DNA of 64,000 nt, taken from NCBI GenBank assembly GCA_033782935.1, contig JAWQEG010004770.1, forward strand, positions 1 through 64,000, in the 5' to 3' direction. The number at the start of each line of letters is the position of its first letter. The first letter of the stretch is position 1. Made by a program: the position numbers and the translations under genes. This DNA is from Petrolisthes cinctipes (lineage: Eukaryota; Arthropoda; Malacostraca; Decapoda; Porcellanidae). The notes below the pieces were generated by a model, which saw only the letters and a program-made list of their open reading frames with translations, ran no database searches and was not told the origin of the DNA. Of this stretch, positions 51,101 through 60,259 are shown one piece after another.

Positions 51101-52064
51101 TAATGGTGTTACAGACAGTGCTGGTAGTAGTGTTAGTGATGGTGATGGTGGTAGTAATAGTGATGGTGGGGGTAGTAGTGATGGTGATCGTGGTAGTAGT
51201 AATGATGGTGGGAGTAGTGGTGATGGTGGTCGTGGTAGTAGTGATGGTGATGGTGAGGGTAGTGGTGATGGTGGTCGTGGAAGTAGTGATGATGCTGAGG
51301 GTAGTGGTGATGGTGGTCGTGGTAGTAGTGATGATGGTGGGGGTAGTGGTGATGGTGGTCGTGGTAGTAGTGATGATGCTGAGGGTAGTGGTGATAGTGG
51401 TCCTTGTAGTAGTGATGATGGTGGGGGTAGTGGTGATGATGGTGTTGATAGTAGTGTTAATGGTGCTGGAAATGATGACAGTGTTGGGGATAGAGGTGGT
51501 GGTGATGTTGGGTCATCCTGGGAGGTCACATTGCTTCTCACCAGATCTAAGGGCACAGCCACGAACGCCTCCAACTCCTTCACCGTCAGGGTCACCGTCG
51601 CCATCCCGAAGAGACTTGTGGGTGGTAAGTGTGTGTTGTTGTTGTTGTTGTTGGGGTGGGGTAGAAAAAACAAAGGGTGTGGGGGTAATAGGGGGTTGTT
51701 GTTGGGAAGTTGGGGTGGTGATAAGGGGTGTGAGGATGGGTGAGAGATAGTGTTGGAAGTGACTGAGAGCAGGTGTGGTGTTGACAGGTGTGTTGGTAGT
51801 AGTAGTGGTGGCAGTGACTGAGAGCAGATATGATGTTGACAGATGTGGTGGTGACAGAGACTGAGAGCATGTGTGTTGGTGTTGACAGATGTGGTGGTGA
51901 CAGACTGAGAGCATGTGTGTTGGTGTTGACAGGTGTGTTGGTGGCAGCAATGTACCGGCTGGGATGGGGACAGAAGGGGCCGTACGAAGCGTGGCAGGAG
52001 GTGGGCAGCCCAGAGGAACCATCACGACAACAACTCAAATACATCAGGTCTTATGAGGTTAGTA

Positions 52065-52100
<36 letters not shown>

Positions 52101-53103
52101 GCACTTGTGTTTTTTTGTAACATTTTGTACTACACTAATTCAGTCCCCTTGTGCTTGACATTTCCCAAAACTGTTTACTATTTGTCTAAGCGATAAACTG
52201 TTACCATGCTTTTTTTGCTAAGTTGTCTGGAACATTACTGGTATTTGATTTACCCTCTCAGTTGTTGTTTGAAATTTATTGAGACAGAACACACACATAC
52301 AGAGTTTAAAATGAAGATGTGTGTATTTTGTGCCCATTATTTTCCCATCAAAGAACCAAATATACTGGGAGAAGAGAATTGGGTAAGGGGGGAGGGAGGG
52401 AGGGAGGTAAGGAGGGTGGCGGCGGGAGTGAGGTAATAAGGAAGGAGAAAAGGAGAGTGAGGAAGGGAAGGAGGAGAGTGATGTGGTGGTTCAGTGAGCA
52501 TGACGTCATTAGACATGGCTCGGGTCATCATCGTTAGCCCTCCCTCCTTCCCTCTTTCCCTTCTTCCTTCTCTCCTTCCCCTCTGATCTCTGTCCCTCCT
52601 TCTTCCCTCCTCCATCCGTCCTTTTTTCAATCTCATGCTTTAGTCCTTCTCCCCCTCCTTCCCTCTTCTTCCTTCCCTCCTTCCCTTTCTTCTTCCTTCT
52701 TCCTTATCTCCCTCCTTTCTTTTCTTACTTCTCTCTATCCGTCCCTCATTCCCTCTACAGGCTCTTATAGTTATGGAGTTACGTTACAATTGCTGAAGAA
52801 TGAATAAGCTTATTCATCTTGCATCTAAAAATATAATACGATACTCCTTGCAATAATACTGACCATGTCTTTGTATGTGTGTGTGTTTGTGCAGGGAGGA
52901 AGGCGAGTAGGGCCGGTGGGTGTTTTGGTGATGGGGCCGGTACTGCAGGTGACCCTCAAGATGACCCTACCTGACCTCCAACTGCTGCACCTATGTCAAC
53001 CTCACCCAGCCACACCAGGACAGGTCTCATTCATACACACTTTGCTTGCTTATTGCAGTCCATCGTAGCCGATGGCGACTTTCAATTCTTCCTATGATGG
53101 TGC

Positions 53104-53137
<34 letters not shown>

Positions 53138-53874
53138 GTTGGAATATTGTACGCGAAAAATACCTTTGAACCCTCTTTCGATCTGAGTCAAATAATTTTT
53201 CAGCATCTCAACAATTCCTCATATTTATGCAAAAAATTATATGATTATGCGAATATGTGTATATTATATATATATGTGTGGGAGGGGATTGTATTGCGTG
53301 ATTATTCAAATATGTGTTTATATATATGTATGTGTGGGAAGATATTGTACTGCAGTAATCTAAAAGCTGTATGTATGTGTATGTATGTGGTTCAGGTTGT
53401 GGGCGTGAGGACCATGGGCGTGACCTCTTCAGACGTACTGGTGACGTGGACTGACGAACGCATCACTACCAGGTGGGTGATGGTGGTGATGGTGGAGATG
53501 GTTACGTTCTCATTTTGAGGTGGATGATGCAGAGGTACAAAAAAGTCTTTCTGGTCAAACGCAATGTTCTTTTTTTTTTCTTCATTATAATCTAATCTAA
53601 AGTAATCCCTTGGTGCAGAACCTATTTTCTTAGCATAGTTTTGAGGAATCATTAATCTTAAATTCAACTATCGATATATTAGGTTCCTTAACTTGATTTA
53701 CATACTAACCACGTGTGTGTGTGTGTGTATGTGTGTGTGTGTGTTACTACAGGTGTATACTGAGGTACGAGGTGGAGCATAGTGTACGTAACAGAGGTGG
53801 ACCGTACAGGAGAGTGAGCGGGAAAACTGTCACTGATAACAACTTCTGGTACTCCCTCCCACGACTCCTAGGTT

Positions 53875-53927
<53 letters not shown>

Positions 53928-54361
53928 CCCACGACTCGCAGGTTGGTTAGTAGGTACACACACACACACCAAAACACACACACACACACACACACACTCA
54001 CGACACCTGCAGTCATGTAGAAAGGTTGGTGTTTAAGAGAAAAAGTTTTTATTTGGATTTGGAGTGTTGTTGTTGTATGTACTAAAGATGTGTTGGTGTG
54101 TTGTGTAGGTGTTTATAAGAGTGTGTTGGTATGTACTAAAGAATTTTGGTGTGTACTAAAGATGTGTTGGTGTGTGGTGTAGGTGTTTGTAAGAGTGTGT
54201 TGATATGTACTAAAGAATATTGGTGTGTACTAAAGAATGTATTTGTGTGCACAGGGTCGGTGACGGTAGAAGGATGGTACCGTGTGAGGGTTGTGACTTA
54301 CTGGGGGAGTGTCGGCCCCTTCTCTCCCCCACACTACCATCACCATCACCAGTACCAGTAG
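44991..54361 (+). CDS. IDUA: alpha-L-iduronidase (GH39), 15 coding exons, 998 aa
   Basis: The coding sequence joins 44991-45142, 45336-45476, 45839-45979, 47433-47644, 48085-48180, 48398-48601, 48956-49055, 49367-49561, 50036-50164, 50555-51624, 51933-52057, 52895-53023, 53396-53472, 53753-53871 and 54255-54361. All introns are GT-AG and in frame. IDUA removes terminal iduronic acid from dermatan and heparan sulfate in lysosomes. Residues 1-19 form a hydrophobic signal peptide. The TIM-barrel carries [11 protein letters not shown] with acid/base Glu233 (human Glu182) and the nucleophile Glu350 in NDE (human Glu299). Both pairs are 117 residues apart. Other family blocks are [31 protein letters not shown] and [11 protein letters not shown]. 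The C-terminal Fn3-like domain spans about 899-998. Human IDUA is 653 residues. The excess is an N-terminal region longer by about 51 residues and a roughly 280-residue low-complexity insert at 497-776. The ATG chosen starts the signal peptide. Confidence 0.96.
45336..45476 (+). CDS. IDUA: IDUA exon 2
   Basis: Residues 51-97. A His/Arg/Lys-rich extension, then VKVFVDGGG and [10 protein letters not shown], which align with the human mature N-terminus ([20 protein letters not shown] region). Confidence 0.93.
45839..45979 (+). CDS. IDUA: IDUA exon 3
   Basis: Residues 98-144. Contains [20 protein letters not shown] and [11 protein letters not shown], close to the human barrel entry. Confidence 0.95.
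47193..47373 (+). mobile_element. Foldback element copy 1, in IDUA intron 3
   Basis: A palindromic core (47231-47333) pairs GATTCCTCCAACTATTTC with the complement of CATATTTTAGAGGAATC. Outer ends AAGGGGGAG and TTATCCCC resemble the TTAAGGGG termini of the other copies. It ends about 60 bp before the exon 4 acceptor. Confidence 0.65.
47433..47644 (+). CDS. IDUA: IDUA exon 4
   Basis: Residues 145-215. Contains [15 protein letters not shown] and [12 protein letters not shown]. The acceptor GACGTCACAG has a weak pyrimidine tract, but it gives the only phase that joins exon 3 in frame. Confidence 0.9.
48085..48180 (+). CDS. IDUA: IDUA exon 5 (acid/base Glu233)
   Basis: Residues 216-247. Contains [13 protein letters not shown], identical over this block to human IDUA around Glu182. 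Confidence 0.97.
48398..48601 (+). CDS. IDUA: IDUA exon 6
   Basis: Residues 248-315. Contains [24 protein letters not shown] and [10 protein letters not shown], matching the human barrel sequence in order. Confidence 0.96.
48956..49055 (+). CDS. IDUA: IDUA exon 7
   Basis: Residues 316-348. Contains [21 protein letters not shown], leading to the nucleophile. The codon for Asp349 is split across the intron. A second in-frame-disrupting AG lies 5 nt downstream of the chosen acceptor. Confidence 0.92.
49367..49561 (+). CDS. IDUA: IDUA exon 8 (nucleophile Glu350)
   Basis: Residues 349-413. Starts with the D/E of NDE and contains [18 protein letters not shown] and [13 protein letters not shown], as in the human enzyme. 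Confidence 0.96.
49737..49815 (+). mobile_element. Foldback element copy 2 (right half only), in IDUA intron 8
   Basis: TTATTTTTGTTACTC, CCTGTTTCCTGGCATAG and GAAGAATCAAGGAGCTTCA match the right half of the copy at 55020-55186. The left half is missing. Confidence 0.6.
50036..50164 (+). CDS. IDUA: IDUA exon 9
   Basis: Residues 414-456. Contains [18 protein letters not shown] and VMGLLARLG, matching the human RFQVNNTRPPHVQLLRKP to MGLLALL region. Donor GTCAGT. Confidence 0.92.
50555..51624 (+). CDS. IDUA: IDUA exon 10 (large low-complexity insert)
   Basis: Residues 457-813 in a 1070-nt exon. The first 40 residues and the last about 35 ([14 protein letters not shown] onward) look like folded protein and align with the human beta-sandwich. 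Between them lie a Thr/Ser/Pro tract with four [10 protein letters not shown] units (about 19-residue period) and a Gly/Ser/Asp tract with a 14-residue [14 protein letters not shown] period. Both DNA repeats have periods divisible by three, so open frames alone cannot exclude a hidden intron here. Confidence 0.75.
51740..51932 (+). repeat. Minisatellite filling IDUA intron 10, with duplicated splice acceptors
   Basis: Units contain GACTGAGAGCATGTGTGTTG and GTGTTGACAG. The acceptor-like TTGACAG occurs at about 51781, 51836, 51882 and 51926. The first and last are followed by the same GTGTGTTGGT that begins exon 11. Confidence 0.85.
51933..52057 (+). CDS. IDUA: IDUA exon 11
   Basis: Residues 814-855. 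[13 protein letters not shown] aligns with human GLVYVTRYLDNG. An alternative acceptor 15 nt downstream (GGCAG|CAATG) is also in frame and would drop five residues. The donor is GAG|GTTAGT; the earlier CAG|GTCTTA would give a premature stop with exon 12. Confidence 0.87.
52058..52894 (+). other. IDUA intron 11
   Basis: Contains (GT)n and (GA)n at about 52068-52101, a GGGAGG-rich purine patch near 52386-52475 and a pyrimidine-rich patch at 52535-52760. No gene. Confidence 0.8.
52895..53023 (+). CDS. IDUA: IDUA exon 12
   Basis: Residues 856-898. [18 protein letters not shown] aligns with human LRPALRLPSLLLVHVCARP. The Cys corresponds to human Cys577. Confidence 0.93.
53396..53472 (+). CDS. IDUA: IDUA exon 13 (start of Fn3-like domain)
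   Basis: Residues 899-923. [10 protein letters not shown] aligns with human LVLVWSDEHV. Confidence 0.93.
53753..53871 (+). CDS. IDUA: IDUA exon 14
   Basis: Residues 924-963. [10 protein letters not shown] aligns with human CLWTYEIQFS. Contains YRRVSGK. It is flanked by (GT)n on the left and (AC)n on the right. Confidence 0.93.
53880..53998. repeat. (AC)n microsatellite in IDUA intron 14
   Basis: Two AC tracts separated by a duplicated CCTCCCACGACTC segment copied from the end of exon 14. The rest of the intron (about 54065-54245) is a tandem repeat of GTGTGTTGGTATGTACTAAAG. Confidence 0.88.
54255..54361 (+). CDS. IDUA: IDUA exon 15 (C-terminus and stop)
   Basis: Residues 964-998, then TAG at 54359-54361. 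[18 protein letters not shown] aligns with human SYRVRALDYWARPGPFS. The protein ends in a His/Tyr-rich tail inside the first unit of a minisatellite. Confidence 0.94.
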
Positions 54362-54670
54362 TTGTAAAAGCTCTCTCCACAACCAACAACAACAACAACA
54401 ACAGTACCAGTAGTTGTAACAGCTCTCTCCACCACCACCATCAACACCACCACAACCAACAACAACAACAACAAAAACAGTACCAGTAGTTGTAACAGCT
54501 CTCTCCACCACCACCATCACCACCACAACCAACAAAAACAACAACAACAGTACCAGTAGTTGTAACAGCTCTCTCCACCACCACCATCACCACCACAACC
54601 AACAACAACAACAACAACAGTACCAGTAGTTGTAACAGCTCTCCACCACCACCACCATCAACACCACCAG
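54349..54670. repeat. 52-78 bp minisatellite spanning the IDUA stop codon and 3' UTR
   Basis: Units start with CAGTACCAGTAGTTGTAACA at about 54349, 54401, 54479, 54549 and 54619 and end in CAC and CAA runs of variable length. The IDUA TAG lies in the first unit. Shorter related words persist to about 54760. Confidence 0.88.
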
Positions 54671-55019
54671 TAATAGTATTAGTTGTAGTAGTTCTGTCCC
54701 CCACATCACCACCAGTAACAGATCTCTTCCCCACACCACCAGTAAGAGTAACAATAACAGTAGGCTTGTAGCTGTTCTCTCCACCAATATTTGTACAGTT
54801 GCCAAAATATGAACTGCGACAAACATCGGTGGAAATGCAACTATAATAACATCCACAACTATTTGTAAGGACCATAAACATGTTATACAGAAGGAAATAA
54901 TTATACATTTCCTTTGAATTACATACTTATGATCCCTACAAACAACCTTGGGCATATATATATTTAATGTTCTATCAAAAATTGTCGTAATTCATATTTT
55001 GCCAACTGTACAATGAAAC

Positions 55020-55186
55020 ACTAAAGGGGGAAGTGCAGTGTTGTTAAATCTTGAGCAATTGATTCCTCCAAACTATTCCAATTAAGCAACAGAACACCAT
55101 TATTTTTGTTCATCTGGTCCTGTTTCCTGGCATGCTTTGGAGGAATCAAGGTGCTCCAATGTAACAAAAGTGAATGACCCCTTTAA
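55020..55186 (+). mobile_element. Foldback element copy 3, 3' of IDUA
   Basis: CTAAAGGGGG at the left and CCCCTTTAAG at the right form outer inverted ends. The inner palindrome (55052-55160) pairs TTGATTCCTCCAAA with its complement. It is the most complete copy. An AATAAA at 55577-55582 beyond it is one possible polyadenylation signal for IDUA. Confidence 0.72.
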
Positions 55187-55474
55187 GTCGTGTCCAAAAA
55201 ATTGGTGAAATCATCTGACAACTTGTAGGTGTGGCCTGGGGTTCAGAGTGATTGATTATGTTGTAAGTAAATATTGGACAAAACCTCGGCACTATTATTC
55301 CTTCTTGTAATCGAAGCAACGGAGGGGATACAAACTCAAGAAAATTTAATAAGTCAATATTTATTTTGCAGAAAGTTGTAATAATAATAGTAGTAATTCT
55401 TAGTTGTTTAATAATAACTTGGTTTGCTTAATAATACCCTAGTAGCTATAGTTTGTGTATATACAACTAACAAC

Positions 55475-55477
<3 letters not shown>

Positions 55478-55518
<41 letters not shown>

Positions 55519-55611
55519 AGTGTTGTATGGGTATAGGGAGATAAGGCATGCAGGAAACATCGTTACTTTATCGGCCAATAAAGTGAAGATGGTGTTTACT
55601 GCAAGTCTTAT

Positions 55612-55642
<31 letters not shown>

Positions 55643-55664
55643 ATACACATAGCCCTAGATCCCT

Positions 55665-55712
<48 letters not shown>
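55478..55712. repeat. (GA)n, (AC)n and (CT)n cluster
   Basis: (GA)n at 55478-55517, (AC)n at about 55612-55640 and (CT)n at 55670-55712. The GA and CT tracts are mutually complementary and could pair over about 190 nt. Confidence 0.92.
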
Positions 55713-55715
<3 letters not shown>

Positions 55716-55794
55716 GCTAGTTCCCATTGTAATATTATTGATAATGATAATTCTCTTTCTTGTGCATTTCCCGTACTATAGGTTACGGTTTACA

Positions 55795-56009
55795 ACACAT
55801 GTACCGTTGCCAACACATGAACCTGATAAGCCTCGCTACTTGTGGGTAGCTACAAGAGGAAGGAAAGTGAACAAAAGTTATAGATTGTAATAATGTTATT
55901 ACTGTCTGCCTGTAAACAAACTATAACTTTTGGTCACTTTCCTTCCTGTTGTAGCCACCAACAAGTAGCGAGGCTTATCAGGTTCATATGCAGGTAACGG
56001 TACATGTGT
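55795..56009. repeat. Long inverted repeat, 89-bp arms
   Basis: Arms 55795-55883 and 55921-56009 are about 91% identical when one is complemented (eight mismatches by eye), with a 37-nt loop. They share CTGATAAGCCTCGCTACTTG. The structure is strong enough to fold as RNA or to extrude as a cruciform. Its origin is probably a foldback-type MITE. Confidence 0.9.
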
Positions 56010-56779
56010 GGATATTTATAATGCATAGAACAGCTAGAGAGAGAGGGAGAGAAAGAGTATCAATGAGATTCCAGCCCTATTGTACACTAAGGACTGAGAA
56101 GAATCTCTATCATCAGGTTCACTAGTAGTTTAAAATGGACGTGGAAATGACGATAAACTTATCCGTCCTAAATATGAAACCTTCCGTAGTTGTGTGTTCG
56201 TCTAAATAATTGTCTTCCTATGTAACGGAGAGGCGTAAGTTAAGGGACCCTGTGATGTAGTCAGAAAATTGGAGGTAAATGAGTCCTTCAAATATTGCCA
56301 CGAAACACCACCTACAGTATAGTGAAGGAGCTTGTTTCATGGACTATCAGGAGGACTCAGAATCCTCCAGTTCCAATGCACGATCACAGTGACCTTGATT
56401 AATTCTACTTTGAGAAATTGAAAGATAAACGGCACTGGATAATTATAATATTATACAAATATTTGGAATTTTCTAAGGTCAAGCATATCTGTAGGTAATA
56501 ATAATAATAATAATAATATATATACCAGTTGCTGTTAAGAAGCTGAAATGTTATCAAGCTTCACACCTAGCAGTATATGGCTAACCTAACTCACTAAGGC
56601 TTCTATAACTTCAGGCACTATAGTCTCAACTGCAAAAGCTGCTGTTTCTGCTGCTGCTATAATGGCAATAAGAGCGAGTCAACTCCAACAACAACAACAA
56701 CAACAACAACCTACCGATAGTATAGTGCAGGCATGAAAGGCTGAGTTGGTGGGTGGTTGGTTGGTTGGTTGTATGTGTT
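56010..56779. other. No gene recognised
   Basis: Unique sequence with a short (AAT)n at about 56500-56516 and a (CAA)n at 56686-56711. No supported exon. Confidence 0.55.
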
Positions 56780-56948
56780 TAATTAAGAGGGTAACAACAC
56801 ACTTCTGGTATATTGGAGTGCCATGAGTCCTCCAAAGTATGCCAGGAAACAGGACCAGAAGAACAAAAATAATGGTGCTCTGTTGCTTGGAATAGTTTGG
56901 GAGAATCATTTGCTCCAGAATTATCAATAGTGTATTATTCCCCTTAAG
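56780..56948 (-). mobile_element. Foldback element copy 4, inverse orientation
   Basis: The minus strand matches copy 3. GAGTCCTCCAAAGTATGCC and GGAATAGTTTGGGAGAATC form the inner arms. TTAAGAGGG and CCCCTTAAG form the outer ends. Confidence 0.7.
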
Positions 56949-58110
56949 TACTGGACTATCCTGACTTGACGACATGGTAAGTAAAACCTCGAGTGAATTC
57001 AAAGCAGGTGTGAATATTTTTGTAGATGAAATGTAAATACAGTATAGCTTTTTCTTCCCTTCTTTAATTAACCCTCTCTGTGTGTTTTTGAAGTTATGTT
57101 ATTTTCTTACCATTCAATTCTTCACTAATCCCTCCTTTCCTTCTATTTCCTTCGTGCTCAGAGATATTACTGCTTAGAGCTTCGTCACATCAAGGCCGAG
57201 ACAAAATGTGTTCTGTTGCAAAATTTCTGGCATTTTGTGTCGGATGAAAAGCTAACAGGGAACAAGACGTGACATTGCCAAACCGGATTATGTCAGTTTT
57301 GTTTCCCTTGTTAGTGGCGTGTGTGTGTGTGTGTGTGTTTAATTTTTTATATTTCCGTGGGAGGGGAGGCAGGTGAGTTGGCAAGGCAGGTCAGTCAGTA
57401 GGTGAGGATCGGTCAGACTCGTGTGTGTGGTGATGTCAGGCTGCTGGTAACCTTTTGTGGTCCTCTCCCTCTCACTCCCTCTCCCTCCCACTCTCCTCCA
57501 CTTCATACAACATGCACCTGTTTGGTCCCAGGGTCTGTGCCTTCCCTGTCTGCTCCCTCTTAAGCTCCTTCCTTCTCTGCCTCGCCCTGCCTGCCTAGCT
57601 GCCTCTCTTTTCATATTGCTTTCTGTCTCACCCAACCTGCCTCACTTTTCCTCACCCTGCCTGTCTCTCTTTCCCTCACACTGCCTCTCTCCTTCTTCTA
57701 CTCCTTCCGTCCCTGCCTCACCCTGTCTGCCTTTCTTTACCTCACCCTGCTTTCCTGCCTTACCTCGCCTGCCTTTCTCCTTCTCAACCTATATTTAAGT
57801 AGTTCATTATTGACATCTGATTTTATGTACTAAGTGAACTTTAGCATGTGTTTCTCAAAGTATGGATATATTTTTTTAGCAGTGCATAATTGGCATTTGA
57901 AGAGACAGGTGGTGGTAGTATTGGTAATGCGAATGCTATATGAAGCAGATATTGGAAAATGTTTGTATGTGTATTGTCTTATATATAAATTACTTATATA
58001 TATTTTGTGTAATATATGAAACAAATATTTATAAGTGTAATTAGTTCTCACGTAAACATTAATAGTGGTGTATGAAATCAATGATGATGATGATAAGTGC
58101 TCGTGTAGTG
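56949..58110. other. Pyrimidine-rich and AT-rich sequence, no gene
   Basis: A (GT)n run lies at about 57317-57339. 57440-57790 is C/T-rich with scattered CTCACCCTGCCTG words. 57800-58080 is AT-rich. No supported exon. Confidence 0.55.
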
Positions 58111-58268
58111 GAAGTGACTTAGCTGTTCAATAAGTGGCTTAACTGTATAATAAGTGGCTTAGCTGGATGTATAAAAAGTAGCTTAACTGTATAATAAATG
58201 GCTTAGTTGACCAGTAAGAGACTTAGCTGTTTAGTTAGTGGCTTAGCTGTAATGTAAGTGGTTTAGCT
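58111..58268. repeat. About 20-bp tandem repeat
   Basis: About eight units of AAGTGGCTTAGCTGTATAAT with substitutions. Confidence 0.8.
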
Positions 58269-58680
58269 TGACAATATTTTAAGGATGTCAGTCTTTACAA
58301 ACGCATCTTTTTCGAGTTTTGTTAATCTTAGCATATTTTCTTGAAGTCATAGTTTTAGCTTAATTAAGGAGTTCATTACTGTAAGATTCTCAGTCTACTC
58401 CTATAGCATAATAAACTTTGTAAATATAACCTCTCGTAGTCTCCCTGTACCGTAATAGACTTGGTAACTATAACAATTCAACGTTTTACCTGGATTTGAC
58501 TAGACTCTGTAATCACAACCTCTTATTATATCCGTGAACAATGATAGACTTGGTAACTATAACATTTCAACGTTCTCCTGTGTTTGACTAGACTTGGAGT
58601 GGGAGGTAGGTAGGTAGGTAGGTAGATAAGTAGGTAGAATCGGTGTGTGTGTGTGTGTGTGACTGTGACTGTGTGAGTGT

Positions 58681-58845
58681 CTACCGGAACGTTTCCTTGA
58701 GTATGGCCACGATGCCTGCCTCAGTGTGTGTCTCACAGTCGTACTCAACGCAGTGAAAGGGAGAACCCCAGTCACAGTGTTGAGAGTCACCCACTTTGTA
58801 GTACTTGACTTGTAGCGACATCTGCATCACCAGTCCACCCTTCAA
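58681..58845 (-). CDS. Probable last coding exon of an unidentified minus-strand gene
   Basis: On the minus strand GTTTTATTTCCAG is followed by 54 open codons and a TAG at 58681-58683. The peptide has coding-like composition with four Cys (QHCDW, FHCVEYDC, and so on) and an amphipathic end, EAGIVAILKETFR. I do not recognise the family. Upstream exons would lie at higher coordinates but could not be found among the repeats of 59-64 kb. They may be beyond the window, or this could be a degenerate remnant. Confidence 0.45.
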   Translation of the reverse strand: MKGGLVMQMSLQVKYYKVGDSQHCDWGSPFHCVEYDCETHTEAGIVAILKETFR

Positions 58846-58852
58846 CTGGAAA

Positions 58853-59105
58853 TAAAACAATAACGTGATGAAATGGAAGTACAGTATATCGATTAGTTGG
58901 TTAGTGGAGTGATTAGTTAGATAATCCATTGACTAGTTAGATATTGCAGTGACCAGTTAGAAATATAGTAAATACAACAATAAAGTGATGAACTAGAAGT
59001 ACAGTATAGTGATTAGTTGGTTAGTGGAGTGATTAGTTGGACAATCCATTGATTAGTTAGATATTGCAGTAACCAGTTAACAATATAGTAAATACAACAT
59101 TACAG
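58853..59105. repeat. 121-bp tandem duplication
   Basis: Two full units (about 58853-58974 and 58975-59095) and a partial third share GATTAGTTGGTTAGTGG and GATATTGCAGTAACCAGTTA. The first begins at the polypyrimidine tract of the minus-strand exon above. Confidence 0.82.
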
Positions 59106-59403
59106 TTATTAGTTAGAAATGCAGTAAACTGACAGACAGGATTTATATATAACCATGGCTTAGGAGATTGAATTAACTCCATTAATCAATCACATTAATG
59201 GTCTGATGCATATTATGGTAATTATAAAATAACCTAAATACGGATATACAATAGATTTATGACAATATCTGTTGTGTATGTATGCATGTTTGTATGTTTG
59301 GTTGTACAATATGGTGATTTGTATAATATTTTGTTTCTCTAAAAGTTTTCTGTCGAAGTTTTAACTTTGAAGGAGACAGTTTGACGCACAATTGTACATT
59401 ATA

Positions 59404-59635
59404 ATCTGCTGGGATGAAGTTGGGGGTGTGTAGGAGGGAAGGAGGGTGAGGAAAATGTCAGAGAAAGAAGAAAAGGAAGGAAGGCAGAGGGCGAGGAGGA
59501 AGAAAAGGAGGAGGGGAGAGTGATGAAGAGGAAGGAGATGGAGAGGGTGATGGTAACGAGAGGAAGGAGAGTGTGAGGGAGACTGACGAAGAGGAAGGGT
59601 AGAGTGAGGGAGAGGATGAGAGAGAGCACGTCTTC
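59404..59635. repeat. Purine-rich (GGA/GAG) region
   Basis: Plus strand almost entirely A/G (GAGGAAGGAG-type words). 59106-59403 to its left is AT-rich without identifiable features. Confidence 0.8.
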
Positions 59636-59699
59636 TACACCACTGCTTGCTACGTTAAACTTGGTCGTCTTCAGAGGCAGTGTGAGGAATACTAGATGT

Positions 59700-60162
<463 letters not shown>

Positions 60163-60259
60163 GCACACACTACTACATCACAGTCGGATCTTCAACATTC
60201 AGACTCTCATTTATCTTGACTGTGTGCCATAAACGTGTTCCTGAAGCCAAGACAGAAAC

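Noticed and set aside
50642..51673. 343-codon minus-strand frame opposite IDUA exon 10
   Set aside because: It mirrors the trinucleotide-period repeats of the sense exon. The sense frame alone continues into blocks homologous to IDUA.
53605..53675. A fifth copy of the foldback element in IDUA intron 13
   Set aside because: Only a short stretch around TTTTGAGGAATCAT is similar, too weak to separate from chance without alignment.
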